NCBI GenBank assembly: GCA_008933995.1
Contig: WARS01000010.1
Span: 13,732,996 to 13,796,995, forward strand
Source: Datnioides undecimradiatus
Lineage: Eukaryota > Chordata > Actinopteri > Lobotiformes > Datnioididae
Reading direction: 5' to 3'
Length of the DNA: 64,000 nt
Positions within the stretch are counted from its first letter, which is position 1. Each line of letters starts with the position of its first letter. The notes under the pieces were generated by a model. That model saw nothing but the letters and a program-made list of their open reading frames with translations. It was not told the origin of the DNA and ran no database searches. This document shows positions 36,861 to 50,200 of this stretch, piece after piece. The translations under genes and the position numbers were made by a program.

Positions 36861-39800
36861 GAAGGAAGTACCACAGAAGAGTGGGTGTGCATGTGTTTAT
36901 GAATATGTATAAGGGGGAAGGACAGACCGTTGCTACACCCCCTCAGAATTATATTCTCCACTCTGGACTGTTCACTTGAGATTCATCTGTGTGCATCATG
37001 TCACATGCACATTTTCACGCACCATTTGAAGCTTTCATCATTTTTAAAAATCATTTTTATCCTCTGTCTTGAAGGAGATCAGTCTTCAGGGCAGAAGATA
37101 AGACAGAGATTATGAGATCAAAAGTGCTTTGCAGATTACAAAGCGCACAGGTATAAAGTTAACTGCCAGGAATGTGCAGTCGGTGCAGTCAGCTGAGTGT
37201 GTGGATATCAACATGTTATATATTCTGTATTTAGGCCTGGCAACTTGCATTGACCACCACAGAAATGAATATGTAAGCTAAATGTGAACATCCAGTTATA
37301 ATTCTTATCATTTTTATTATTTTTATTATGTTTAATATCATCATGATATAACAATTAATAAGTATATAACAACTGACAATTATTACTGATAATAATAACA
37401 ATAATAATAAGAAGAAGCAGTAATAAGCTTTATGTTGGTGAGAATATCACTGTTAATAAATTAGCTATAATGTGTTGACTGAGAAGTCTCCTAATCCTGG
37501 TAGCCCCGCTTAGCCAGTAGGAGGTTAACAGTGAACCGAACTCATTTATTAAAATATTAAAATATATTATTAATGATTCTCAGTAGCAAAAGTTCAACTT
37601 CTCTAAGTAAACCACACTGAGTGGGTTTTTTTCTTCATCGGGTGTAGGATTGTGGGAAATGTTGGATTAGGAAAGTGTGAACTTCTCCTTTTACTGGTGA
37701 TAAGCCACTAAAACTTTGCAGCATCAGCAGAGCATTCACAGCAACATAAGACGACCTGGACTCTGTTGTAGTCACGTTTTCCCCCTTGTTGTTTTATAAT
37801 CTGTATTTGTTACACTGCAGTTTGTTAAAAACCTGGTTTCTTTGAAGTCAGCATGTTTTTTTCTTTTCTTCCACCAAATTTCTCTCCTGGGACCCATTAC
37901 TTCGTGTCTGATCTTTTGCCCTTAGCTAACAGGAAGACACTTGACAGCCTTGTTTAGGGGTTCTGCACGCTCATTGTGCTCAATCAGCTCTGTGATGTGT
38001 ACAGCGCGGCTCCTCTGACAACCGTTCGCAGACAGTCCCCGCTCTCTCGGATGTAATGTCTGCAGCATTCTTCATCGGCGAAGCTGTTGCATGATCCAGC
38101 ATTTTTGAACCTTTTAAGACAAACTGAAAGTAAAACCTGTTTCAGCTCTCTGAATTATTTCTGTGTTTGCTTTGATTCCCTCTCCTTGTTTGGGTTCATT
38201 GCAAAAACCAGAAAGAAGAAGATTAAGCTGCAGGTTGTTTCTGCAGTAATAACATTAATGATTCTAGGTGGTTGACAGGTAGATTTGGTATTGACTGACG
38301 CTGGACACAACAAGAAATTACAAAAATACAATGATAACAATTAGCTAAGAATGTTTTTTTCTGAATTTGCACAGCAACACTTTTAATTCAAAAATGATAC
38401 CAACCAAGTTACAACAACAAAGTTCACACTAACAAGGAAGAGAAGAAAATAATGTATGATAAACTCTCACTGATCTCGGTTTGAGATATTATAGAGGACG
38501 TGCCCGGGATGTTTCATACAGACAAACATTAAAATATGTTTAAAGAAGGCTTTTCCAAACAAATCACTTCCTGTGACCTCTTTTGGCAACATGCTGCATT
38601 TCCTGTCCGCTGGACTTTTAGCCTCTCTCATCAAGGCAACACAATAGGGACAGTGAGGGAGTGTCCTCGGAGCATCAGAGGAATCCTCGCTGTGGGGAAG
38701 GATCGTTTGGATTATCTGGAAAAACAGGGCTGAATATTTTGGACCAAAATAACTCCTGACACACACTGGACAATCCCAAAATAAATGCATGCAGACTCTT
38801 TAGTTGAACTTCAGTGCATCTGTAAGCAAACGCTGATGCCGCGGGGTAATGGAAGGTGTGTGACTTCAAACTGATTTAACTTGTAGGTGGGTTTTTAGAA
38901 TGGGATTTTAGAGGACTAATCAAGCTACTTCCCCATTGTCTTTGGCAGAAATTAGTCAGGACACAAAGTTTTAACGTCTTCTTCCAGCGTTGACATAGTG
39001 CACACCGTTCGTCGGTTTGCTGTGGCGACTCCAGCTGAGGAGAAGCCAGTGTCATCTAGAGTTTACCGCACAAAACAGCTGCATCCATGACAGCGCTCTG
39101 CTGTGCTCCGTGGGTCACACTGATATGCTGCGGGTCTTATCTCTCATGACTGTGGCCATGGGAACTTCAGCCATGTGTGTTTCCTGAGAAGAGCATCGGC
39201 TTTAAAAACTTCAGTTTCTTCTGACGGAATCATGATTAGAGTGGAAAACGTTCCTTTAACTCACAAGAGACTGAAGAGAGTGTGAAAGTGCGTAATCTCA
39301 GAGGTCATCAACGCTCTTCTTCTGTGATCCAGTTAAGTCGTGACACAACAGAAACACAGGTCTGTGTCATTTTTACTCATTTTACCATTTTCAGTCATAT
39401 GTAGGGCATATACCTGCGTGCGCCTCAGCAGTGGAGACCAAACATGATCTGAGGAAAATTTAGTGATTGGGTATGCAGCGCTTATGATTTTTATTTTCAT
39501 TCATTCAAAACAGGTGTGATGAGACAGAATTCCAGAGAATGAGGGAGTGGGCTTGACTTCCTCTTGGCCTCAGGGTCCACAAACAAGCCCAAATTCTGAG
39601 CACATCAGGGGACCCATGGGGGAACGCTCTGGTGTTTCCTTCTGTTACAGGCCCAGTTCCAGTTCACAGTGGCTTTTAACAAACAAGACAAGTCAATATG
39701 AATCCATGCAGAATAACCAGCAATTCACTGATGGATTCACTGTGGAAGGCTGGGTCACACACTTATTAATGGACGTCATGTTCCACCGAAGCGCACAGGG

Positions 39801-41009
39801 AGGTTCAGCTGACTGCACTTTTATCTGCTTGTTTCGTCTGATCAATCAGAGGAAATATATTTGTATGTGTTACTGTGGTTACCGAGTGTTTACGCACAAA
39901 TGTGAATTCCACTAATACATATCAGTTACACACCACTTCCTGAACAGGTCACAATGTGCAGGCAGAATTAACAGCACTGTAGCTGAAATGACTATCAAAA
40001 ACCCTGCAGCCGAACCACCTGCAGAACCCCAATATAACCACGTCAGTGTCCCCTCAGAGGTGGACCTGGACTGTTTGAAAGGGACATCCTGCTCTGGCTG
40101 TGTGTTCCGCACCCGGGTTTGATCAGCACTTTCACACTAGTCCGAATGAAGTTCACGTAACCAGTCATACAGCATGTTTAAGTTGAACCTACAAAGTTGG
40201 GCGTGAGAGCAGATAATACAGTTTTTATAAGCAGTTCTCTGCAATTCTAAAATATTAATAGCTAATAGTAGCTAACACTTGGTAACACATGGGATGTATT
40301 AATTCATTTATTTATAGTTTATGAAACTATTGTATTCTTACATAGCTCTGCTCTTGCCTTCCTGAGCAGAAGGGTCATGTGCGCTGCTCTGCTGTGTTCC
40401 CACTTGCTCCTCTCACCTCATGTTCTCCTCCCCTCCCTCTCTCTGATCATGTCCCCCCTCCTGCCCTCTGCTCCTGTCTTCTCCTCTACTTTCCAGTCAT
40501 CTCTTCTTCTCTTGTTTCGTTTTATTGATTAATTGATTTCAGTTAATCGATCGTTAATATTAGGGCTCTTCTTTTTTTATCTTTTATCTTGATGCTCTTC
40601 GGTCATCTCTCTCTCTCTTTTCTGAACACACTGGAGTGTTGATGAGAGAAATATCATCAGTGAACAAGTGGGGTTTTATTGCCTCAGAGTTCAGCAACTA
40701 ATTACTAACCATCTCTGATCTGAATGTCAATGATTAATTGTCATCTGAGGAAATTAAAAAGCATTAAAAGTACTTTTGTCATCTGACTGCAGCTCATTTT
40801 ACTGCAAAGTATGACTTTTAGTTCCAAAGCTACAGTTGCTAATGTAACCTTTTCAGGCGTGTCCGGGCTATTTAACAAATTATGTAAACATTAGTGTAAA
40901 ATGCTCAGAATGTTCGCCGTGTATGCTGGGTCCATAGCCAGTTAGCTTGTTTTTGCATTGTCTAATGCATTTGAACATAATAAAGCAGTGGAACTGCAGT
41001 AAACTGTAA
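36861..41009. other. Intergenic DNA, no gene found
   Basis: AT-rich, with runs of ATT/AAT-type simple sequence around 37310-37415. No supported exon, RNA gene or mobile element. Confidence 0.55.
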
Positions 41010-41103
41010 CACTAGAACAGGGGTGGGCAAACTTTTTGGCTCAGGGGCCACATTGAGTTTTAGACGGGCCAGGCCAGCATCATGGCGTGAACTAACTGAA
41101 TTA

Positions 41104-41107
<4 letters not shown>

Positions 41108-41174
<67 letters not shown>
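41108..41174. repeat. Compound (GA)n(TA)n microsatellite
   Basis: About 19 GA units pass directly into about 15 AT units, inside the hAT-like element. Confidence 0.95.
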
Positions 41175-41177
<3 letters not shown>

Positions 41178-41282
41178 TGGTATTTGCTAATTTGAATGCC
41201 AGCAAATAACTTGCCTTCGTGCCTGACTCTTGGATGGTTGTCGGAGTTTGCTGAGCCTGTACTAGTGGTGACTGGTTGCTAG

Positions 41283-41488
41283 TAGTGGGGTGCGATACTG
41301 CAAGTTTTACTTGGTATCGATCCAATACCAAGTACATACAGGGCCAATATCGCCAATATCAATACCGATGCCAATACTTTTTAATAATTAAGGATGGATT
41401 GGATGCATCATCAAATTGCTAAATCTGAATGAATTTTCATGACCTGGTATCGATAATATCGATATTCGGATCGATCCGCCCACCACTA
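41283..41488. mobile_element. 206-bp nested element with perfect 8-bp target duplication
   Basis: The element runs from TAGTGGGGTGCGATAC to GATCGATCCGCCCACCACTA, whose reverse complement matches the left end with small gaps. It is flanked on both sides by GTTGCTAG (41275-41282 and 41489-41496), an exact 8-bp direct repeat as hAT transposases make. The body is rich in TATCGAT-type motifs. It has no coding capacity. Confidence 0.8.
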
Positions 41489-41636
41489 GTTGCTAGCGTA
41501 ATTAGCATGCTTGGTGGAAAAGTGGCGGCTGATGTTGTATTCTTTGAAAACCGCAACAGTTTCTTCACTCACTGACTTTTCTTTTCTTTGGTCCACCCAT
41601 CAAAGCGGCCGTAGTTTGCCCACGCCTGCGGTGGAA

Positions 41637-44600
41637 CCAGCAATGAAGAGGTGCCAGCACGTTGTTAAAGTACGGAGCCAGGCCTGGAAACAAGCATGCC
41701 CTGCAAACAAGCCCGTGTGGATTTGCACAGTGGTGACACAGATCTGAACATACTAAAATTACTGCCTTGCAGCCAATAAGTACAGATCTTACTTGTTTTA
41801 GAGCCCAAAACCTGAAAATGCTTTGAGCCCTGTTGCTGTGGTCCCATCAGTTATTACACCTGGTCAGTGTGTAACCTGCCAGGACCAAAACAGATATAGC
41901 AAAGTCAGTGTGGAAGTCAAACTACATATTCCCCATAATGAGCTAAACAATGGGTTGATTTTCATGACAGATGCTTTTGAAAAATGAAAAAACTGCAGTT
42001 GAAAGTCAGAGAAAAGTCAGTGTTACGTAATTATGGTTTATTTTAATACAAAATAATTTTACAACCAAACCAATAATGCAATGCCTTTCCCATCTGTAGA
42101 AAATATATGCATATATACGCCTCGATATTATTGTAAACAGTGCCCTTTTCCAGCATTTACAGAAATAAGAAAAGCTGATGAGTTGATGCGTCTTGGAATA
42201 TATTGTAAATACAGAGGAGGACAGAGATCATGATACAAACAATTCAAAATACCAAATCATGTCACCATCTGTGGTCACTGTTGGTTTATCTAACCCATGG
42301 TTCAATGTGCGTGTTGCCCAGGGTTTTTCCAGTGATAAACCCGGGGACTTCACAACTGGCAGATTAGAAATGGTCAAAAAACAGCGGATGAGTTATTCTG
42401 ACGTCATATCAAGAATGTCTTATGGTAACTCTCTTTCCACTGGTCTCCAATTTCCCGCAATGCAACAAAAAGCATATTTCATCAGACCGTCATTAGTAAA
42501 TGCACGTCTATCAAACATCACGGCTCATGTTGGCCCACAATGTAAGTAACTGTACATCAATACATCAATCAAGGGTTGTTTAAACATGGCAACATAAGTT
42601 CCATGTGGCTCCACAGAGACACAAAAGACATGATACAACCTGAAAGGTCAACTTAAAAAAGCGCCTCCCTCACATTCCTGCTCCTCTGAGGATGAACTGA
42701 TCCCATGGACGGTCTCCATGAAGCTTTGTCCGGCAGGTCCCAGAGGACAAGCCCACATGCCTTTGACAACGGTAAGATCTTCACAAATAACAAATCATCC
42801 ATGCATTGTTTGTTTCGTCATGTCATTTGTCATTTGGCTTAGCTTTAGGATTGATTTTTGCAGTTACGTAATGATACAAGATAAGAATGAAAAGATGGAA
42901 ACTAAAATGCATAATGAACAACATACAGGAAAGGTGTGTGATATATTCATACAGTGAAACCATCATTTTTGTTAAAAAAAAAAGAAAGAAATGCAAAAAT
43001 AACAACAACAATAATAAATAGCAGGGTAATCTCACTCTTCCAGCAGAACTGTTGAATTTCATGCACAAATTACTTTTTCCCACTTGTCAAGACTGCAATG
43101 ACTTTATACATTATGGTTGGCTACTCTTACAGCAGTAATACTTTGAAACTTGCCAAGTTTACTTTGACAAGTCAAATTTTTCAGTTTGAGAGTACCAAAC
43201 GCCAGTTTAAAAACAAAGATGGTAATGTCTGAGCATCTGAGAGAGATGCTAATCTGTTTACTACTCCACAAGGCTTTGGGAAAGGTTCCAGTTTTTATCT
43301 TAACAGCCCTTTGCTCAACCATACTTGGAATTCTGAGTCTGTCTCAGACAGCAATGGAGCTCTGTATCCATATCCACAGACCTGTCCCACCAATGTTTCT
43401 CTGCTTTACATCGCTGCCACTGAACTGTTCTGTTATGTATAGGCTTTGCCCTTGAGGCTATAACTAGTGGGTTTATCCCTCATTCGTGCAGCATTGAAGA
43501 CTTTTACTCAACACCTACTTACAACATGGGCCTCACCTCAGCTTCCTCTAAATTGGTCAGATAGACAGCAACTGAATAGATTTGTACAATGTCTCACAGT
43601 TGTGTATGTTCTTGCCAAGCTTGCCAGACATCAGTTATGTAAAAAAGTACAGTCGCTGTAAGCTGTGCCTGGAACTTCTCAGCATACCTGCAACCTTCTC
43701 TATTTGTTTGCATGTTAGCCATGGCCAACGATGTTGCTTTACGCCTTTGCACAGGTTCCTTTGATCCCTCAGCTTCAGGACAAAGCACAGGATAAGCGAC
43801 TGTAAGAGCACAGGTGTGCATGGTTTGGAATTGACGTGATGTGTTCCTGAGGCCCCAGGATCAATTTTTTGGGTTACGTGCACTGATAAAAGCCAATTTT
43901 GACTTTTGGATTAGGTCCTGCTTTGGTTTTATCTGAGGGGGTTTGTAATTTATCTGCTGTCTGTGAGTCAATAACTGTAACATCACTATGTTGTGCCATT
44001 TCCCCCAAGTCAGTCTATGGGTACACCTAAGAGCCCCCCTGCCCCTCATGAAGGTGGAAGCCATGTCTTGTATCCTCTGCCCTGTGCATGCGTCACACCC
44101 TTGCACTCTTCACAGCATCTATTTATGCACTGCTGAGAGCTTCCTCTGTCTACACAATGCCAGTCACACTTCCTGGTGGCGCTGTCTCACAAATTTATAT
44201 CTTCTCTGCATTGAATCTCTCGGAACCAGAGAGGTATCATTGTGTACTACATTGAACTGATGAGTGTCAGTGGAAGACATATGTACTGTAGCTTCCTGAA
44301 CTTAAACCTGTTCTTTCATTCATCTATTTTTGCCTGATGTCTCTTGTTTTTCTATGACTGCCTGTGTCAGCTTGATGGATTTTAGGGTAATCTCACTGTG
44401 TGATCTCTCTTTTAGCTCTTTAGAAGCAAAGAGAGCTGCTTCTCTGCTACTCTAATCCACTTCACCAGCCTATGGACTCATTAACGATTCTTCTGAAGTG
44501 GTTAATGGATGAATCCAAAGTGCATGGACCATATCTTGTTTTACCCTTATTCCACTATCAATAGCATTACCCGGCAAACCCTACACAGTTTTGTGTTTAC

Positions 44601-46454
44601 ACATAGGCATAGGCCTCTAGTCTGTGCCTCATGTGGTAGCACGTGGTATAGTGTCAGTCCAACTTTAAAACAAAGGTAAAACTGAGGTGAGCCCATGAAG
44701 TAAGTTGGCAAGTAGAGTCTTCAGTGCAGTCCAAGAGTTAGCGAGGGAAATCCTGCTTTTGACTGCTTTTTGATTGGACCATAGAATGGTTTTAACCAGC
44801 CAGCAAGGGTTAAACATGTTTGCATGCAAATACTCTCCTCCAGCTCCTTCTACCTAATTTTAAAAGCATCAAGAGGAAGTCCCCTCAGTCACATTGTTGG
44901 TCTACTGTATAACTTAACTTTACAAAAGCAAACATGGTCAGATAATCGGTTAAATGGAGGGTCCAACAAAAAAAGCACACTAAAAAATAAGCAAGGAACA
45001 CTGCTGCTAAACTGAGTGCATCATGCAAAATACATCTGATGAATCCAATTTGTACCCCTAATTGCAAATCATTTGTGGGTTTCCTCAAATATCTGGACTG
45101 TAAATGATGCAAAGCTGCAAGTCAAAATTCAGTTACACTTACAGCATCACACTCTAGGCAAAAGATTTGTGCAGAAAAGATTTGTGAGATGTGATGCAAT
45201 GACACGCACAGGTATTTATCGCAATCCAGTGCAGCAGCAATACAACCATTTCTGCTAATGCATGATCAAAATATGAACAATAGTACCCTGCTTATTTAAT
45301 CAGCAAATTCAACATGTCTGGTGACACAGCTTTGTTAAAAGAGCCTTATTCCCTCAACATTAAAAAGTGTGTAGCATAAATTCTCAAATAAAACTGATAT
45401 TTAAATAACGATAAAATAGTAGCCAATCTGCTGTTCCACATCAGTGTTTTTAGGAGAAATGTCCTTTTTGGTCACTGATTAGTTCCAGTCACTTCTGTTT
45501 GCTGTTTTTCTTAGCGTTGTTGGGTTATTGTCACCCGGATTCTCTGCAGATGTTCCGATAAAAGCCAATTAGGAATGTGATTATATTTTAATGCAAAACA
45601 TCAGTGCAGGGATAGCGCATGTATAGTTTAATTGACAGTTAGTTAACATCACTTAAAATTAAAAACAGCGATTAGTGCTGTGAAAATGTAATTATAATGA
45701 AGTTATCAAGACAGGTGGACCAGCCTTTCGGAGCTCGCGATGGGAAACGGCGTCAACAGCAGATTAGAGTAGAGGCATATCAAGATGCTATTTGAGAAAT
45801 GATGGTAAAATAAGTATGTAAAATAGATTTAAGAACAAAAACAAACGAAATAAACAAAAAACAGCATGACAGGATTCTCACAACCCTGTGCGTCACAGTG
45901 ATGGATTAGCACAAACTCTGGTGCTCCGTTCACAATAGGTGATGGAAATGTGTTTTCCAGCAGAGAAGATTACATGTAGGGTGCACTTGGATCAGGCTGA
46001 CAGTGATATAATGCCATGCAAGCTAATGTTGTGGTTGAACTGATTTCAGCTGTGAGCTTTCCTCATTTAGTCATCAACTTCTGAATTCTTAAGGTTCTTA
46101 TCCTTGACCAAACAGCCTGACCGTCGGCTAGCCTTTCACAAGATACTAATGTGAAAGTGGTGTGTCCTGTTCTTTCATTCCGATGCACCCTGCTTCATTG
46201 TTAAGGAATGTACTGTGCTTTTCACATCAATTTGTAGATACAGTCATTTCTCCGAGGCAGAGCTGCACTGAAGGCAGACATAATCTCGACACTTGATGGA
46301 AACCTCATTTGGTGAGGCCACGAGAAGCACAGCATGAGGGCTGATTCTCGTCCACTTCTGCTAATAATATGCGGTTTTCATCATAATCTGAAATAAATTA
46401 ATAATTGGCTAGTATCTTTTTGCCCACATAGGAAAGCCCGAGGTCTGCTTTAGC
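41637..46454. other. Intergenic DNA between the hAT element and the collagen gene
   Basis: I recognise no gene. A 118-codon plus-strand open frame (42193-42549) ends next to a donor-like GTAAGT, but I recognise no domain in it and find no partner exon. A short ATG-led stretch at 42705 is followed by GGTAAG. Both were left out as genes. Confidence 0.5.
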
Positions 46455-46493
46455 TTTATTAAAGCGCATGAGGACTTTTTTTTTTTTTTTATT
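46455..46493 (-). terminator. Candidate polyadenylation signals of the collagen gene
   Basis: Two AATAAA hexamers on the minus strand (46488-46493 and 46455-46460) lie about 540 to 570 bp beyond the stop codon. The upstream one is followed on the coding strand by a genomic A-run. Such hexamers are common in AT-rich DNA, so this is only a candidate. Confidence 0.3.
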
Positions 46494-47028
46494 TTACTCA
46501 TTATATTTTATAAAATTTGTTCAGGACATTCATCTGCTTTCACTGCATGTGGGTTGTGATGGAATTTGATCAGACTGCTGCTGAGGTTAGACTGTTATTA
46601 TCCTGTCTTAAGTAATACTGACCTACAGAGTGACTCAGGTAAAAGAGGAGGTAGCTGTTTTATGTTGTTCTTTAATCCTTATTCTCTTGCTAGTTGAACA
46701 AAACCCAACACAACTCATGTACAGCTATTAGATCTCACCGTTTATACCTGCAATTCAAACTTTGCAAGTTTAATACGTGAAGAAGCCTGGTATCTGAGTA
46801 AGCTAGGTAGCTAGCTTAATCATGGGTTTCATGAATCGTAGCTCACCTCAGTTTCAACTCAGCAGATGAGGTTCTTTCTGCCTCCTGTGCAGCTGTTCTC
46901 CAAACACACATCATCATGAAAGAGTCAACAGTCACACAATTCTTGGTAAACCAGTGATACAGTAAATCGCTCCCCTCAAAACCCTTGAGCGCTGAGCCAA
47001 CGGCAGCCTCTTCCACACTGCTTTGTCA

Positions 47029-47216
47029 TCAGACGTCGGGTCCCTTGCTGTAATGTTCCCTGAGGTTGTATGTCTGATAACACATGGAAACATCGCAAAC
47101 CCCTGGAAGCCCCGGGTTTCCTCGTTTACCAGGATCTCCCGGTGGTCCTGGCTTCCCAGGAATTCCCTGGTTTCCTGGATGGCCAGTTCCATCGAAGCCA
47201 CGAGGACCCTGAATCC
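47029..47216 (-). CDS. FACIT collagen, last coding exon (end of COL1, NC1, stop)
   Basis: The acceptor TGCAG is followed by GG ATT, completing a Gly codon split after its first base (phase 1). It encodes about 37 residues of Gly-X-Y, including the GT imperfection, then VCDVSMC and a 16-residue tail ending KGPDV with stop TGA at 47029-47031. Confidence 0.93.
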
Positions 47217-50200
47217 CTGCAGTTATAAAATAGAAGGAGAAAAAAAAGAAGAAAAAAAACAGCATGTGGAAACAAAATTAGAATCCATTACTTATAAACA
47301 TAGGGCTGAGAACTAAAAATAGCACAGACTGGATCATAAATGACATCATGTTATAGTGAAAAGAATCAGTTAATATGCTTTTTTTTAGCTTTGACTGAGA
47401 AACACAGCACTTGGTTGTAACTTTCCCTCGAGTCCCCCACAGCACAGCTAGCAACCTGTCACTAAATGTATGCATTGATAATCCAGTACAAACAGAGTGA
47501 TATTAACATAACATAACATATTAATTGAAAATGTAAGACTACATCCTCTGTGAATTTGACAGAAGTGCCCTCATGCACAGATCTGTAGCTGCTGCAGTAG
47601 CCGTACCTCTACTTAATTTATGAACACACATAGGTGAGATTTGACATACCTGGCTGTCCAGGTGGTCCTGGAGGTCCACGATAGCCTTCTCCTTTGTTGC
47701 CTTTCAGTCCTCTCGGCCCTATATCACCTGGGGACATAGTTTGTCTGATTTGAAAAATAGCACTAGAGCTGTCAGACGAAGAGCTGCAGGAACCTGAAGA
47801 CTATGTTCAGTCAGATGGCTTCAGTCCTGCGCTGAAGCCTGCAGGCTTTACAGTCCTGCAGCACTTTATTTCACTAATTCTGTTTATTTTCCTACATCCT
47901 GCATCTTTCATCCAAATATGAGTTTTTGGTAACATGGACGGTTTCATTGTTTACATGTGGAGACATTGGGGCACTTTAACACTGGCAGACACTGTTTTAC
48001 AGCAGAATTCATGTGGCAATACACATAGTAACACAGCTAAGAGTGCAGCTTGTACTTGGACACAGTGGTGCATTAAGCTAAAAAGAAATGGCACACTAAC
48101 CATGCATATGATGCTAACATGTTAGCATGGTATGCTTTACTAAATATCACTAAATGCAAAATACAGCTGAAGTGAATGTCATTAGTTGCACATGTATGTA
48201 ATATGTCCTAAAATGAGTTAATACTGAACGAGTTAACAAAATGGCATGACGATGGTGCTGGACGAGAGGACCTGGACCACCAAAGTGATTATAATTCATA
48301 CTGCGGGGAACATACCTGAATCAAATGTCATGGCCTGTTGAAATATTTCACTAAAAACTGAAAATGTCAACCTTGTGTTGCGCCGGATGAAAAGTCAGAG
48401 GACACCGAAGCCGATCCATGTAATGGATCTCGAGATATTTTACTGCATAAGTGAAAAGTTTGCGCTGCTAATTGTGTTACAGGTATAGTCAGCGGGACTC
48501 ATCTTCTGGGAACCATGAAGGTCAACAAAGATTTAATGGCAATCCATACACAAGCTGATATTTCACTGTGGACTGATGTTGCACACTGACGGACTGGCCA
48601 ATCAGCATGGCCAGCCTTGAGCCATGCTGCTAGTGTGGCTATAATGTCTCTTTATGCAGCTGTCAGGAGGAAGCTGTTCCCATAGTCCCAGGATCTGAAG
48701 GACTTTCTTCCAAGTAAGGGAAACTCCTTCACTCTGACCAGATGAAATGAGTAACCATGACCATGAGTAATATCTCCACAAAGAAATTCATTTAAATGTT
48801 GTTAGAAACTGACTCATCATGGTTGTAATTGCGAGTCAGGCTGTCTTACATCTACATTAGTCTCTACCTTTGGTTTAGTGGCTACCATGACTCACAACTA
48901 CAAATGAAAGAACAGGGTTGCTTTCTCTAAAGAACAATCATGTTGTGCCAATATTGGCTCATATTTATTAGGAGGGGTACTCTAGTGATATAGTATTGTA
49001 CTTCCATAAAGTTTGGAGACTAACAAGATGAAGGTAAAATGGATAACATGGATGCAGAAGCTATCCTGACCTTTTGCTCCTAGTGTTCCAATAGATTCTC
49101 CAAAACGCTCGATATTGCACTTCCCACAAAAACACCCTCTGCCCCGGAAACCTCTTTCAAATTCCATAGCCCCAGTCTGAGATGGCGGCGCTCTGATTAA
49201 ACTGGAGTCCGGATTTCAGTCTCCTCACTTAGCTTGACATCTCTAAAGTTACTGTTCTCCTGACCTACCAAGTGGAAATTGTACACAGCGGTGAAGTGGT
49301 ACAGTTTGGCATCTTTCACAGCTGATTAGCCACTCTCTGTCTTGTAGTGGTGATAAATCAAAGGCAGCTCATTGAGATGGGTCTGCATTCAGTATTTGTT
49401 GTCTTTTGCTCTGCTGACTTTCACTGATGCTCACTTGTTTAATGATCTTGTTTTATGGGGTACAGTGAACATCAACACATCCAATTTGTTAGTCATTGAC
49501 ACTGTTTTGATTTTAATCGTTGATGAAAGCAGCAATAAATTTTGCCCTAGCTCCTTTTCATCAAATTTTGTTGTTATTTATCGTCTTGTTTTCAGCAGAG
49601 TAGGGAGTGATGGAAAGATTTTTGTCACCGTTTCAGACAATGGATCAAACACCACTGGCTTAAAAGGGAGCACTGAATACAGATAACATAAACCTGTCCT
49701 CATGTATTGATTTTTCCCTTAAAAACCCTACATTATGGATTATATCACCTTTAAGGCCTGCAGGTCCCTGCACTCCAGGGGGTCCTGGGTAACCTGGAGA
49801 GCCACGCCTGCCATGGTAGCCTGGATTCCCCATTGAGCCTTTGGGTCCTGGTGCTCCTGGTTCACCCGGGGGTCCCTTCATGTGCTGGCAGGGTTCACAC
49901 CTAGCTGGGGGCACTAGGGTCTGGAGCAATGCTGGAAGTTGATCTGTGGGGCACAGCCAGAAGGTGCTGAGTCATTCATTACTGTATTCAATTTTATGTC
50001 ATACTCTAGGTCTAATACATAATACTGAGTACACAATACATTATACATAAGTCTGAGCAAAATAGCCATATATATTTATTGCATCATCTGAATTCTGAAT
50101 TCTAGATTCTGCGATATACAAGACACTAATGTGTCTTGTTAGGTGCCACAATATTGGAAATTTAACCAGAACAAGAAGAGCAAGAGCCTGTTTGCTGCAG

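Larger units (their letters stand above)
41018..41628. mobile_element. Non-autonomous hAT-like element
   Basis: The left end CAGGGGTGGGCAAACT and the right end AGTTTGCCCACGCCTG are near-perfect inverted repeats. Just inside the left end, 'TTTTTGGCTCAGGGGCCACATTGAG' resembles a hAT-type family I know from vertebrate genomes; that is memory, not a search. The flanking octamers CACTAGAA and CGGTGGAA agree at 5 of 8 positions, compatible with a decayed 8-bp target duplication. No transposase frame is present. The element carries a GA/TA microsatellite and is interrupted by a second element at 41283. Confidence 0.75.
47728..49748 (-). other. Collagen intron with possible cassette exon
   Basis: About 2.0 kb between two phase-1 COL1 exons. 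It contains the candidate cassette at 49071-49176 and a perfect 18-bp palindrome at 48111. A stretch near 48650-48720 ('GGAGGAAGCTGTTCC') vaguely resembles a LINE-derived repeat, but too weakly to annotate. Confidence 0.7.

Noticed and set aside
42193..42773. A 118-codon plus-strand frame ending near GTAAGT, and an ATG-led stretch at 42705 (MDGLHEALSGRS..) followed by GGTAAG, which together look like exons of a gene.
   Set aside because: No recognisable domain, no convincing acceptor pairing and no downstream exon continuing the frame; compatible with chance.
46477..46490. T-run as a retroposon tail or transcription terminator.
   Set aside because: No retroposon body is recognisable beside it; it may only be simple sequence near a candidate polyadenylation signal.
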